Source: Candidatus Pseudobacter hemicellulosilyticus (GTDB lineage: Bacteria > Bacteroidota > Bacteroidia > Chitinophagales > Chitinophagaceae). From it: a stretch of 64,000 nucleotides of DNA. This document shows positions 7,865-17,105 of the stretch, piece after piece. The position numbers and the translations under genes are program-made. Numbering within the stretch: the first letter of the stretch is position 1; the number at the start of each line of letters is the position of its first letter. Location: positions 2,170,001 through 2,234,000 of the forward strand of contig CP119311.1 in NCBI GenBank assembly GCA_029202545.1, in the 5' to 3' direction. The notes below the pieces were generated by a model. It searched no databases. It had not been told where the DNA came from and saw nothing but the letters and a program-made list of their open reading frames with translations.

Positions 7865-9580
7865 ATGGATAGAAGAGCTTTCTTCCGTCAGACCCGCAAG
7901 ACCGGACCTCCGGCAACTTCGGGGGAAAATACCTATGCCACCCAGCCCAGGCCGGCTATTATTGCCGGTGGACGGGGTATCAGCACCGGCCTTGATCCCT
8001 ATTCCGGGCCCTGGACCCCCAATGAAGTGGCCCACCTGCTGAAGCGTACCGGCTTTGGCGCTACCCAGCCAGATATTGATCATTTTATAAACATGACGCC
8101 GGATCAGGCAGTAGATGCCCTGCTCCAGGATACCAGCCCGCTACCGGCGCCACCCCTCAAGGTCTATGATACCGATGGCATTGATGGCGGTGATCCCGAC
8201 CTGACCGTAGCCCATGGGCAGACCTGGGTCAATACCCATGCCCTGGATACCGATGTAGAACCCCTGCGGATCCAGTCCTGGAAGAACTGGTGGGTAGGGG
8301 GAATGCTGCGGCAGGAGCGTAGTATCACGGAAAAAATGGTCCTGTTCTGGCACAATCATTTTGCTACCGAGACCGCTATCTATAACAACGGGATCTATGC
8401 TTACCGGCATTATTCTTTGCTGCGGACACAAGCGCTGGGAAATTTCAAACAGCTGGTCCGGGCCGTGACCCTGGACCTGGCCATGCTGCGCTACCTGGAT
8501 GGTTACCTCAATTCCGGTTATGCACCTGATGAGAACTATGCCCGCGAGTTGCAGGAACTGTTCACCCTGGGCAAAGAGAACAATCCCAATTATACCGAGC
8601 AGGATGTGCTGGCCGCCGCCCGCGTACTGACCGGCTGGCGGATCAACCTGGCAGACGATACCGTGTATTTTGATCCGGCACAGCATGATGCCAAACCAAA
8701 AAAATTCTCTTCCTTTTATGGCGGCGCTTCCATCAGCGGCGGCAGTGACGCCACGGCCGGTGATACCGAGCTGGATGCTCTGCTGGACCTGATCTTCGGC
8801 AAAGCAGTGGAAGTCTCCGAGTTCCTGATAGGTAAGCTCTACCGGTATTTCTGCTATTATACCATTGATGAGTATACGAAAAATAATGTTATACAACCCC
8901 TGGCCAGACAGTTCCGGGAGAACGGCTGGAATATCAAACCCATCCTGGCCACCCTCCTGAAGAGCGAGCATTTCTTTGATCCGCTCAGCCAGGGCTGCCT
9001 GATCAAGAGTCCGCTGGATTTCCTGGTAGGGCTTTGCCGGGAATTCAATGTTGTTTTTCCGGACAGCAGCCAGCCGGATCAGCAGTATGCACTCTGGGAA
9101 TTTATCCGCACCCAGTCCGGCGATATGCAGCAGAACCCCGGCGATCCGCCCGGCGTATCCGGCTGGCCGGCCTATTACCAGCTGCCGGTATTCCATGAAA
9201 TGTGGATCAACTCAGATACCCTGCCGCGGCGCAATACTTTTTCCGATCTGCTGATCCTTAACGGCTATACCCGGGAAGGCGCTGAGCTGAAGATAGATCC
9301 CGTGGCCTTTGCCGGCACCCTGCCAAATCCTGCTGATCCCAATGCGCTGATCAATGATTCCCTGGCTATTCTTTACAGGGTGCCGCTATCTGCTGCTTCC
9401 AGGGACAGCATCAAAAAGCAGCTCCTGCTCAGCAACCAGGTGCAGGACTATTACTGGAGCAATGCCTGGAATGCACATATCAATAACCCGAATGATAAGG
9501 TAGCCTATGAAACTGTGTTCAACCGGCTGCAGGCCCTGTACAAATATTTCATGAACCTGGCCGAATACCAGCTGGCCTGA
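7865..9580 (+). CDS. DUF1800 family protein
   Basis: 571 residues. The family is widespread in Bacteroidota and Planctomycetota and has no established function. Typical features are WTPNEVAHLLKRTGFGAT near residue 45, MVLFWHNHFATE near 160, the ENYARELQELFTLGKENNPN segment near 220 and GVSGWPAYYQLPVFHEMW near 420. The N-terminus begins MDRRAFFR, resembling the opening of a Tat-exported partner but without a hydrophobic core. The stop is 18 bp before the DUF1501 gene, and the two families almost always occur as a pair, so they are probably co-expressed and act together, probably in the cell envelope. Confidence 0.9.
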   Translation: MDRRAFFRQTRKTGPPATSGENTYATQPRPAIIAGGRGISTGLDPYSGPWTPNEVAHLLKRTGFGATQPDIDHFINMTPDQAVDALLQDTSPLPAPPLKVYDTDGIDGGDPDLTVAHGQTWVNTHALDTDVEPLRIQSWKNWWVGGMLRQERSITEKMVLFWHNHFATETAIYNNGIYAYRHYSLLRTQALGNFKQLVRAVTLDLAMLRYLDGYLNSGYAPDENYARELQELFTLGKENNPNYTEQDVLAAARVLTGWRINLADDTVYFDPAQHDAKPKKFSSFYGGASISGGSDATAGDTELDALLDLIFGKAVEVSEFLIGKLYRYFCYYTIDEYTKNNVIQPLARQFRENGWNIKPILATLLKSEHFFDPLSQGCLIKSPLDFLVGLCREFNVVFPDSSQPDQQYALWEFIRTQSGDMQQNPGDPPGVSGWPAYYQLPVFHEMWINSDTLPRRNTFSDLLILNGYTREGAELKIDPVAFAGTLPNPADPNALINDSLAILYRVPLSAASRDSIKKQLLLSNQVQDYYWSNAWNAHINNPNDKVAYETVFNRLQALYKYFMNLAEYQLA

Positions 9581-9598
9581 GCCGGCTGCCTTTAACCA

Positions 9599-11197
9599 AT
9601 GACTATGAAACGCAGAGATTTTTTCACCCAAAGCCTGCCGGCAGCTATCACCCTGCCGGCCCTGCTCAACGGTTTTTCCGTGAAAGCCTATACCGGCTCC
9701 TCGCCCCTGGTGCAGGCCCTGATGGCCAGCCCCGTGGAGACGGACAAGGTACTGGTGCTGATCCAGCTCAATGGCGGTAACGACGGGCTGAATATGGTGC
9801 TGCCGATTGAATTCTATGCCGCCTATCAGAAGGCCAGGACCAATATCGCCATACCGCAGAATAAGATCCTGCCGCTCAACGGCAATAATAAAACGGGACT
9901 GCACCCGGCTATGACCGGCCTCCAAAGCCTCTACAATGAAGGCAAACTGGCCATTGTACAGGCCGTGGGTTATCCCTCACCCAATTTTTCTCATTTCCGC
10001 GCTACCGATATCTGGATGAGCGCTTCCGATGCAGACCAGGTACTGCACAGCGGCTGGGCCGGCAGGTACCTGGGCACCCAGTTCCCGAATTACCCCAATG
10101 GGTACCCGAATGCACAGATGACAGACCCGCTGGCCATACAGATTGGCTCTATTGCCTCGCTGGCCTTACAGGGCCCTGCTATGAATATGGCCATGAACAT
10201 CAGTCATCCCGACAGCTTCTACAATTTCCTGGAAGGCGTACAGGACCCGGTACCGGATACACCCTGGGGCAAGGAACTGCAGTATATCCGGATGATTGCG
10301 GCTCAAACGGAAAAATATTCAACGGTGATCAAAGGCGCCGCCGCCAAAGTGACCACACAGGGCAGCTACCCCGGCAATAATTTCCTGGCGCAGCAGCTGA
10401 AGATTGTGGCGCGACTGGTAAAGGGCGGCCTGAAGACCAGGATCTACATGGTGAGCACCGGCGGCTTTGATACCCATGGCAGCCAGGTGGAAACAGGCAA
10501 TACCAGCATCGGGCTGCATGCCAACCTGCTGGGCGATCTGTCCAGCGCAATCCGCTCTTTCATGATTGACCTGGAAACAATGGGTGTGGCGGACAGGGTC
10601 ATCGGTATGACCTTCTCCGAATTTGGCCGGCGCATCAAATCCAATTACAGTAATGGCACCGACCATGGCGCTGCGGCGCCGGTATTTGTCTTCGGCAAAC
10701 AGGTCCGCCCCGGCATAACAGGCAATAACCCCGGCATCCCCGCCAATGTATCGGTCAATGATAATGTACCCTTCCAGTATGATTTCAGGAGCATCTACGC
10801 CTCATTGTTGCAACAGTGGTTCTGTGTGCCGGACGCTGACCTGCAGACCATCCTGCTCAAGAACTTCCAGTCCATTCCGCTGGCCGCCAACCCGGCCTGC
10901 AAGATCACAGGCCTGGATGACGTGCTGCGGGATGCAGGCGAACAAATGATCGTAAATTATCCTAATCCGTTTGTGCAAAGCACGCGGATCACCATCAGGA
11001 CAACCGGAGGGCATACGCTGGTGCAGGTGATGGACAGCCTGGGCAGGGTGGTGCGTACCCTGCTGGATAAAGTAGTGCTGGCAGGCGCCTATACTTTTAC
11101 GCTGGAATGCCCGGGATGGGGAGCCGGCGTTTATTACGCCCGTTTTCAGAATGGCGCTGTACAGCAGATGCGATCAATGTTGAAGGTGAAAGGTTAG
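9599..11197 (+). CDS. DUF1501 family exported protein with T9SS sorting tail
   Basis: 532 residues. The N-terminus KRRDFFTQSLPAAITLPALL is a twin-arginine signal peptide (RRxFF then a hydrophobic stretch). The body matches DUF1501, a sulfatase-like family: VLIQLNGGNDGLNM, GLHPAMTGLQSLYNEG, NFSHFRATDIW, STGGFDTHGSQ, FSEFGRRIKSNYSNGTDHG. The last 80 residues (IVNYPNPFVQSTRITI to the end) form a T9SS type A sorting domain, so the protein should be secreted or surface-attached. ATG 9605 is an alternative start. It is the partner of the upstream DUF1800 gene. The enzymatic activity is not known. Confidence 0.92.
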   Translation: MTMKRRDFFTQSLPAAITLPALLNGFSVKAYTGSSPLVQALMASPVETDKVLVLIQLNGGNDGLNMVLPIEFYAAYQKARTNIAIPQNKILPLNGNNKTGLHPAMTGLQSLYNEGKLAIVQAVGYPSPNFSHFRATDIWMSASDADQVLHSGWAGRYLGTQFPNYPNGYPNAQMTDPLAIQIGSIASLALQGPAMNMAMNISHPDSFYNFLEGVQDPVPDTPWGKELQYIRMIAAQTEKYSTVIKGAAAKVTTQGSYPGNNFLAQQLKIVARLVKGGLKTRIYMVSTGGFDTHGSQVETGNTSIGLHANLLGDLSSAIRSFMIDLETMGVADRVIGMTFSEFGRRIKSNYSNGTDHGAAAPVFVFGKQVRPGITGNNPGIPANVSVNDNVPFQYDFRSIYASLLQQWFCVPDADLQTILLKNFQSIPLAANPACKITGLDDVLRDAGEQMIVNYPNPFVQSTRITIRTTGGHTLVQVMDSLGRVVRTLLDKVVLAGAYTFTLECPGWGAGVYYARFQNGAVQQMRSMLKVKG

Positions 11198-11340
11198 GCA
11201 GGCTTCACATAGAAACTTTTATATGTGGAATGGTGCCCCGGATGGCTTTCATATGGTAAATAGTTTTAAATTGCCTGCCAGAAACCCTTGTGCTCCCCGG
11301 GGGATATTCCCCCAAAGTAAAAAACCACCAGACAGAGACC

Positions 11341-11985
11341 ATGCTGAAAGTGTTCATTACCGATGATCATGAATTGTATCTTGAAGGACTTATCTTATTG
11401 CTCAACAAGCAGGAAGGTGTCAGTGTTGTTGGCTCGGCGCTGACCGGTGAAAGCCTGCTGCAGCAACTGCCCGAAATGGATATCGATGTGCTCCTGCTTG
11501 ATGTGCACCTGCCGGACATTGAAGAAGAAACCCTCCTGAAAAAGATACGCGCCATTAAGCCCGAACTCAATATCCTTTATCTCACCATGATGCGTGGCAC
11601 GCGCTACATTCACAAGCTCATCAAATACGGGATACAGGGCTACCTGCTCAAAAATGCCAGCATCACTGAGTTGCGGACCGCACTGGATGCTATTGCCAAC
11701 GGCCAGAAGTACTTCAGTAACGAGATCAATATACTGGATACAGAACAGGATTTCCGGAACACCATCACCATTGAGGACAAGAAAGTGGATGAGATCCTGT
11801 CCAAAAGGGAGATCGAGATACTGACCCTTATCTGCAAAGAGTTCAGTAATTCCGAGATCGCTGAAAAGCTCTTCCTGAGTGTCAGCACCGTGGAAACGCA
11901 CCGGAAGAACCTGATCGCTAAACTGGGTGTCAACAATACGGTTGGCCTGGTCAAGTTTGCGCTCAAGAACAAGCTGATCGATTAA
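11341..11985 (+). CDS. LuxR/NarL-family response regulator
   Basis: 214 residues. The receiver domain (1-120) has the acidic pair DD at 8-9, the phosphorylation site Asp54 in LLLDVHLPD, Thr near 82 and Lys near 104 (YLLKNAS). The C-terminal helix-turn-helix (about 150-214) reads LSKREIEILTLICKEFSNSEIAEKL...STVETHRKNL, a GerE-type DNA-binding domain. The start at 11341 (MLKVFITDDHE) is preferred because upstream codons fall outside the fold. It precedes a sensor kinase by 75 bp and is probably its partner. It lies downstream of the DUF1501 gene in the same direction. Confidence 0.95.
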   Translation: MLKVFITDDHELYLEGLILLLNKQEGVSVVGSALTGESLLQQLPEMDIDVLLLDVHLPDIEEETLLKKIRAIKPELNILYLTMMRGTRYIHKLIKYGIQGYLLKNASITELRTALDAIANGQKYFSNEINILDTEQDFRNTITIEDKKVDEILSKREIEILTLICKEFSNSEIAEKLFLSVSTVETHRKNLIAKLGVNNTVGLVKFALKNKLID

Positions 11986-12035
11986 CAGGAGGCCAGAAAA
12001 AGGGGGCTGTTTGGACAAATCGCCCCCAGATTCAT

Positions 12036-12043
12036 TATCTTGC
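12036..12043 (+). promoter_or_regulatory. Candidate promoter box before the sensor kinase
   Basis: TATCTTGC, 17 bp before the ATG at 12061. It overlaps an upstream TTG codon at 12040 and argues against using that codon as the start. Confidence 0.4.
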
Positions 12044-12060
12044 TTCGTCAAAGCAAATCC

Positions 12061-13902
12061 ATGGTGAAGTACTGGCTGTTTACCCTGGCGCTGATCTGTA
12101 GTGTCGCTTCCCCCGTTCCTGCCCAGGTAGATACCATCTACCTGAAACACCTGTATGACCGTTGCCTTGACTTTTCCGAAGACAAAAGAGATTCCCTCAA
12201 ACATTATGCAGCCTTCATAGAAGCTGAGTCCGCACAACTGCATTTCAATAAAGGCGATGTACTCTCCCTGCGTCTCAAAGGCATCTACGAGGAACTGGGC
12301 AATAATTACGAAGCCGCCATTGATTATTACCTCCGCTCCCTGGATGCTGCACGCAAACTGCGGGCAGTTGAATATGAGATGTCCGCCCTGAGCGACCTGG
12401 CCATCCTTTACGCCAATATCAAAGAGCCGCAGAAGGCCAAGGAATTTTACCTGCAATGCGCTGAGCTGTCCGCCTTGCACGGCCGTGTTGGCTCTACTGT
12501 CAGCACCCTCAATAACCTGGCGGTGATCTATTCCCAGCTGAATAATTTTGACAGCGCCCGCATCCTGCTGCAGGAAGCCTTGCGTATCGGCAAGCCTTAT
12601 GAAGGGGAGCTGGACCTGTCCAGCACCTATAATAACCTGGGTAATCTCTATTTCAAAGAGCATCGCCTGGATGAGGCCCTGGCCTATTTCCGGCGCAACT
12701 TTGAGGTACACACCGCCAACAGGGCTCCCGGCGATCTCTGGGTGGATGTACTCAATCTGGCCGATGTGTTCATTGAAAAAAAACAGTTTGATTCAGCTGC
12801 CTTCTACGCACAGCGTGCCATGGACCTGGCTACAAGCCTCCTGTCCAAAAGCAAGGAGTCCGAAACCCTGGCTATCATGGCCAAGCTGGCTGAATATAAG
12901 GGCGATTACAAAACCGCCTATACCCACCTCAAAGAATGGTATGCCCTGGATACGGCGATCGTGAACATCAATACGCATGAGACCATTGCCGAACTGCAGG
13001 AACGCTTTCATGCCAAGGAACGAGAAGCAGCCAATAAGCTGCTGAAAGAACAGGTGGATAAAGAAGCCATCCGCAGCAAGGCCATTACCCTGCTGGCCAT
13101 CGCCTTTGCTATCATCGGCGCCCTGGTGGCCGTGGCCCTGATCATCAAACGCAGGGCCAATAAGCGACTGCAGGCCACCAACCAGCTGATAATGCAGCAG
13201 AATGAGAAACTGGCTGAACTCAACCACGAGAAAAACTCGCTGATCAGCATTGTATCCCATGACCTCAATACGCCCTTTGCCACTATCCAGGTCTGGGGCC
13301 ATATCCTGCAGGCCGATGAAGACCGGCTTTCCCCTGATCAGAAAAAAGCCCTGGCAAAGATCCTCCAGGCCAGCGACTATGGAGAAGGACTGATCAGCAG
13401 GATCCTGGACGTAGAGAAAAAAGACATCGGCGATCATAAGATGCGCCTGGAAAATATTGATCTCCAGATCTTCACCGAAGAGATGATCGATAATTTCCGC
13501 CCCCTGGCCGCCCAGAAAGAGATCCGGCTGCACGCTGAAGCACCACATCGCAGTCTCTACCTGCTGAGCGATAAACACCTGGTGTCCCGCATTGTGGAGA
13601 ACCTGCTCTCCAATGCCATCAAATACACACCACGCGGGAAGAATGTATGGGTCAGCGTCAACGATGAGCAGGATGCCATCAGCATCAAGGTGCGGGATGA
13701 AGGGGTAGGGATAGAAAAGGAAGAAATGCCTTTCCTGTTCTCCAAATACAGCAAGATCTCCTCACAGCCTACCGATGGCGAAAGCTCCACCGGGCTGGGC
13801 TTATCTATTGTCAAAAGGATCGTGGAAGAGATCAATGGCAAGATCTCCTGCGAGAGCGAACCGGGTAAAGGCAGCCTGTTCACTGTGGTTCTCAAAAAAT
13901 AG
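12061..13902 (+). CDS. TPR-containing sensor histidine kinase
   Basis: 613 residues. A signal-anchor start (MVKYWLFTLALICSVASPVPAQ) precedes about six TPR-like helical repeats (40-300; for example STYNNLGNLYFKEHRLDEALAYF). One membrane span lies at 341-363 (AITLLAIAFAIIGALVAVAL), followed by a coiled linker. The kinase core has His400 in SIVSHDLNTPF, NLLSNAIKYTPRG (N box), VRDEGVGI, and STGLGLSIVKRIVEE (G2). This is a periplasmic-TPR, membrane-anchored kinase. It is a HisKA-type kinase next to a NarL-type regulator, whereas NarL regulators usually pair with HisKA_3 kinases, which is mildly unusual. Signal unknown. Confidence 0.93.
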   Translation: MVKYWLFTLALICSVASPVPAQVDTIYLKHLYDRCLDFSEDKRDSLKHYAAFIEAESAQLHFNKGDVLSLRLKGIYEELGNNYEAAIDYYLRSLDAARKLRAVEYEMSALSDLAILYANIKEPQKAKEFYLQCAELSALHGRVGSTVSTLNNLAVIYSQLNNFDSARILLQEALRIGKPYEGELDLSSTYNNLGNLYFKEHRLDEALAYFRRNFEVHTANRAPGDLWVDVLNLADVFIEKKQFDSAAFYAQRAMDLATSLLSKSKESETLAIMAKLAEYKGDYKTAYTHLKEWYALDTAIVNINTHETIAELQERFHAKEREAANKLLKEQVDKEAIRSKAITLLAIAFAIIGALVAVALIIKRRANKRLQATNQLIMQQNEKLAELNHEKNSLISIVSHDLNTPFATIQVWGHILQADEDRLSPDQKKALAKILQASDYGEGLISRILDVEKKDIGDHKMRLENIDLQIFTEEMIDNFRPLAAQKEIRLHAEAPHRSLYLLSDKHLVSRIVENLLSNAIKYTPRGKNVWVSVNDEQDAISIKVRDEGVGIEKEEMPFLFSKYSKISSQPTDGESSTGLGLSIVKRIVEEINGKISCESEPGKGSLFTVVLKK

Positions 13903-14100
13903 TTTTTTACTGATAGTCACCAGCCCGCGCCTCTTCCCAAAACTGCTTCTTTGCTGAAGATCCCGGCCGGTAACCGTTTTTTACTGGTAGTCATCAGCCC
14001 GCACATCTTCCCAAAAAGTTTTCTCTGTAAGCTGGTTGGCCCGTAACCGTTTTTACCGGTGCTCAAGCGCCGCATCTCCCCAAAACATTTTTGCCTCCCT
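13902..14100. repeat. Imperfect tandem repeat, 73-74 bp unit, about 2.6 copies
   Basis: Three successive units begin at 13902, 13976 and 14049 with GTTTTTTACTG, GTTTTTTACTG and GTTTTTACCGG. Each continues with a diverged CAGCCCGC-CTCTTCCCAAAA block. The first two also share a GGCCGGTAACC / GGCCCGTAACC end. The last unit is cut off, and the promoter of the next gene lies in its remains. The array starts at the last base of the kinase stop codon. Confidence 0.75.
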
Positions 14101-14122
14101 GTTGCAAAAAGGCTACTTTTGC
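14091..14122 (+). promoter_or_regulatory. Promoter of the small His-rich gene and TonB receptor
   Basis: TTG at 14091-14093, 20 bases, then TACTTTTGC at 14114-14122, a full match to the Bacteroidetes TTG-N20-TAnnTTTGC promoter. Transcription would start near 14128. The GTG codon at 14059 therefore cannot be the start of the downstream gene. Confidence 0.7.
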
Positions 14123-14139
14123 AACGTAGTAGCAATAAT

Positions 14140-14481
14140 TTGCCCTATCGTTCCACCATATTCCGTTCGCTGATAGCCAGCTGTCTGCTGGCCGTGTTTG
14201 CGCTGGGCATTACGCCCAAACTGGCGCTGCACCACCTGCTGGCCCATCATACGGACAGTGTTGTCAGCATTGAGCATAGTCATACCGACCAGCTTTCTGC
14301 CACCGGCTATAGCTGTGAACTGGACCAGCTGGTAGCGGAATCGGCCTTTACGCCTGCCGCCGCCATTGTGCTGCCTGCGCTCCTGATGGTTCCCCAGGCC
14401 CAGGACAGTCCCTTCTTTACTTCCTTTTATTCCCAACCGCATTTTTATACCGGTCTCCGCGGTCCGCCTGCCATCAGTTAA
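14140..14481 (+). CDS. Small exported His-rich protein upstream of TonB receptor
   Basis: 113 residues when started at TTG 14140; no ATG is available near the start, and the predicted transcription start at about 14128 excludes upstream codons. A hydrophobic stretch (RSLIASCLLAVFALGI) suggests a signal peptide or anchor. A His cluster (LALHHLLAHHTDS, then EHSHTD) and one Cys suggest metal binding. The end (FFTSFYSQPHFYTGLRGPP) is a pattern I associate with small proteins before TonB receptors. It lies 52 bp upstream of the receptor in the same direction, so the two are likely co-transcribed. The metal-binding role is inference. Confidence 0.7.
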   Translation: MPYRSTIFRSLIASCLLAVFALGITPKLALHHLLAHHTDSVVSIEHSHTDQLSATGYSCELDQLVAESAFTPAAAIVLPALLMVPQAQDSPFFTSFYSQPHFYTGLRGPPAIS

Positions 14482-14533
14482 TACCCCAGGTCCACATTTC
14501 TATTTACTGATTCGCAGAAAATCTATTTCAACC

Positions 14534-16975
14534 ATGAAGCTGAATGTTTTCGTGTTCGTCCTGCTGCTTAGCAGCATCATTGCTCCCGTAGTCCATGCTC
14601 AACACCTTGAAACGCCTGATCCCACGCCTGTTACCAGCCCGAGGGCTACGCTCTCCGGCAAAGTGACCGATGCAGTAACGGGACAGCCCCTGGCCGGCGC
14701 CAGCATTTTCCTGCACGATCTCCGGATCGGCGTAATGACCAATCAGCAAGGCCAGTATATTATCCGGCAGATCCCGCCGGGCCGGTACCTGGTAGAAGTC
14801 AGCTATACCGGTTATGCGCCCATGGTGGAATCGGTACAGCTCAGTGAGGCCGGACAAAAGGATTTTGCCCTGGTCCACTCTTTTATAGAAAATGACGCCG
14901 TCACCGTGACCGGTGTATCGGCAGCCACTTCCCTCAAAAGAACACCGGTGCCGGTGAGTATCCTCAAAAAAGAAGAACTGTTCCGTAGCGCCGGTACCAA
15001 TCTTATTGATGTACTCAGCAAAACACCCGGCGTAGCGCAGGTATCAACAGGACCGGCTATCTCCAAACCATTTATCCGTGGGCTTGGTTACAACCGTGTG
15101 GTGGTGGTCAATGACGGTATCCGCCAGGAAGGACAGCAATGGGGCGATGAGCACGGGGTGGAGATCGATGAATACAATGTGTCTAGGGTAGAGATCCTGA
15201 AAGGCCCCGCCTCCCTGATGTACGGCAGTGATGCCCTGGCCGGCGTGGTCAATATCATATCCATAGTGCCGGCCCCGCAGAATACCATCAAGGGAAATGT
15301 GTTTGGTACTTACCAGACCAATAACCGCCAGCGTGGCTTTCATGCCGACCTGGGCGGTAATCACCAGGGCCTGATCTGGGGCGCCTATGGCTCCTATAAA
15401 GCAGCGGCCGACTACCAGAATAAATACGACGGCTATGTGTTCAACTCCAAGTTCAACGAACAGGCCATGGGTGGCTACCTGGGCCTCAACCGTCAATGGG
15501 GGTTCAGTCATCTGTATGCCAGTTACTATAAACAGCATGTTGGCCTGGTGGAGGGAGACAGGGACGAAAGCACCGGCCAGTTCCTGAAACTCATCAATGA
15601 CAACGGGGAGGAAGGGGAGGCCATTGCTGATAAGCACGATTTTACAGCTACCGATCCTTACCTGCCCCGCCAGCAGATCCGCCATTTCAAGCTGGGGCTG
15701 GACAATAGTTTCCGCATCGGGGACGACAGGCTTACTTTCCTGCTGGGCTACCAGCGCAACCAGCGGGAGGAATTCGGCAATGTACTGGACCCCGCTGAAA
15801 AAGAATTGTACTTCGACCTGCATACCCTGAACTATAATCTGCAATATCATTTTGCAGAAAAGAACCAGTGGAAAACATCCATCGGTATCAACGGTATGCA
15901 GCAGACCAATCAGAACAAAGGCGAGGAAGCCCTGATCCCGGAATACAGTCTCTTTGATATTGGCGGCTTCCTGTATACACAGAAAAGGATCAACCGGCTG
16001 ACCCTGAGCGGCGGCCTGCGTTTTGATAACCGCTCCATCAACGCCAAAGAACTGGCGGCGGATGATGAGATCAAATTCGCACATTTCACCAAACAGTTCT
16101 CCAATGTTTCAGGCAGCGCCGGGCTCAGTTATGAGGCCAGCAAAGCTGTGACCCTTAAATTCAATATTGCCCGTGGCTTCCGGGCGCCCAGTATTCCCGA
16201 ACTGGCCAGCAATGGAGCGCATGAGGGCACCAACCGTTATGAGTACGGTTCCCTGGACCTGAAATCAGAGACCAGTCTTCAGCTGGATGCCGGCCTGGAA
16301 ATAGCTACCCAGCACGTTTCCATGGCGGCCAGTGTTTTTTACAATGCCGTACAAAACTATATCTACTACAGGAAGCTGAGTGCTGTGGGTGGTGGTGATT
16401 CCATCCTGGTGGATGGCAGTGATGCATTCTTCGCCTTTCAGTATGACCAGCACAATGCCCGGCTCTATGGCGCCGAGCTGAACCTGGATATCCACCCGCA
16501 TCCGCTGGACTGGCTGCATATTGAGAATAGCTTTTCCTACGTGCGGGGGACGCTGAGCCAGGAGCAGGACGGCAGTAAGAACCTGCCTTTTATTCCTGCA
16601 GCCCGGCTGGTGAATGAAGTGAAGGTGGAGCTGCTGCCCAAAGGCAAAACCATCCGCGGACTGTTCCTCAGGGCCGAGCTGGACAATACCTTTGCCCAGA
16701 ATGATCCCTTCACCGGGTACAATACGGAGACCCGCACCGCTGGTTATTCCCTGCTCAATGCCGGGATCGGCGGGGATGTGATGGGCCGGGGAAAGGTCCT
16801 GTTCAGCCTGTTCTTTGCCGCCAGCAATATCGGCGATGTAGCCTGGCAGAACCACCTGAGCCGGCTGAAGTATACGGCAGTCAATAACCTCACCGGCCGG
16901 CAGGGCGTATACAATATGGGCCGCAACTTCAGTATTAAGCTGAATGTGCCCCTGTCCTTTACCGTGGGCCACTAA
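14534..16975 (+). CDS. TonB-dependent outer-membrane receptor
   Basis: 813 residues. Signal peptide at 1-22 (VFVLLLSSIIAPVVHAQ). A carboxypeptidase-regulatory-like domain (ATLSGKVTDAVTGQPLAGAS..., about 35-120) comes before the plug (LKRTPVPVSILKKEELFRSAGTNLIDVLSKTPG; LKGPASLMYGSDALAGVVN) and a beta-barrel ending in FSIKLNVPLSFTVG. This layout is used for energy-driven import of iron complexes, vitamins or metals. It lies just after the small His-rich gene, so a metal or metal-complex ligand is a reasonable guess. No SusD partner is present, which argues against a polysaccharide utilisation role. Confidence 0.93.
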   Translation: MKLNVFVFVLLLSSIIAPVVHAQHLETPDPTPVTSPRATLSGKVTDAVTGQPLAGASIFLHDLRIGVMTNQQGQYIIRQIPPGRYLVEVSYTGYAPMVESVQLSEAGQKDFALVHSFIENDAVTVTGVSAATSLKRTPVPVSILKKEELFRSAGTNLIDVLSKTPGVAQVSTGPAISKPFIRGLGYNRVVVVNDGIRQEGQQWGDEHGVEIDEYNVSRVEILKGPASLMYGSDALAGVVNIISIVPAPQNTIKGNVFGTYQTNNRQRGFHADLGGNHQGLIWGAYGSYKAAADYQNKYDGYVFNSKFNEQAMGGYLGLNRQWGFSHLYASYYKQHVGLVEGDRDESTGQFLKLINDNGEEGEAIADKHDFTATDPYLPRQQIRHFKLGLDNSFRIGDDRLTFLLGYQRNQREEFGNVLDPAEKELYFDLHTLNYNLQYHFAEKNQWKTSIGINGMQQTNQNKGEEALIPEYSLFDIGGFLYTQKRINRLTLSGGLRFDNRSINAKELAADDEIKFAHFTKQFSNVSGSAGLSYEASKAVTLKFNIARGFRAPSIPELASNGAHEGTNRYEYGSLDLKSETSLQLDAGLEIATQHVSMAASVFYNAVQNYIYYRKLSAVGGGDSILVDGSDAFFAFQYDQHNARLYGAELNLDIHPHPLDWLHIENSFSYVRGTLSQEQDGSKNLPFIPAARLVNEVKVELLPKGKTIRGLFLRAELDNTFAQNDPFTGYNTETRTAGYSLLNAGIGGDVMGRGKVLFSLFFAASNIGDVAWQNHLSRLKYTAVNNLTGRQGVYNMGRNFSIKLNVPLSFTVGH

Positions 16976-17049
16976 GGGGACATACTAAAGCCTGCCCGAC
17001 AAACGTTCTAAAGGCAAGCTGGTACTAACCCAACTAAAATAGGATTAAG

Positions 17050-17077
17050 AAGCCCTGCTTTCCGGCGGGGCTTTTTT
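17050..17077 (+). terminator. Intrinsic terminator after the TonB receptor
   Basis: AAGCCCTGC, loop TTTCCG, GCGGGGCTT (one G-U pair), then a run of T. A textbook terminator, 75 bp after the receptor stop codon and just before the DUF2721 gene. Confidence 0.85.
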
Positions 17078-17105
17078 GTTATTTTTACCGAAAGAACCAA
17101 CCAGG

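Noticed and set aside
13917..14135. 72-codon minus-strand frame
   Set aside because: It is a translation of the 73-74 bp tandem repeat.
14059..14139. GTG start at 14059 for the His-rich protein
   Set aside because: It lies upstream of the consensus promoter at 14091-14122.
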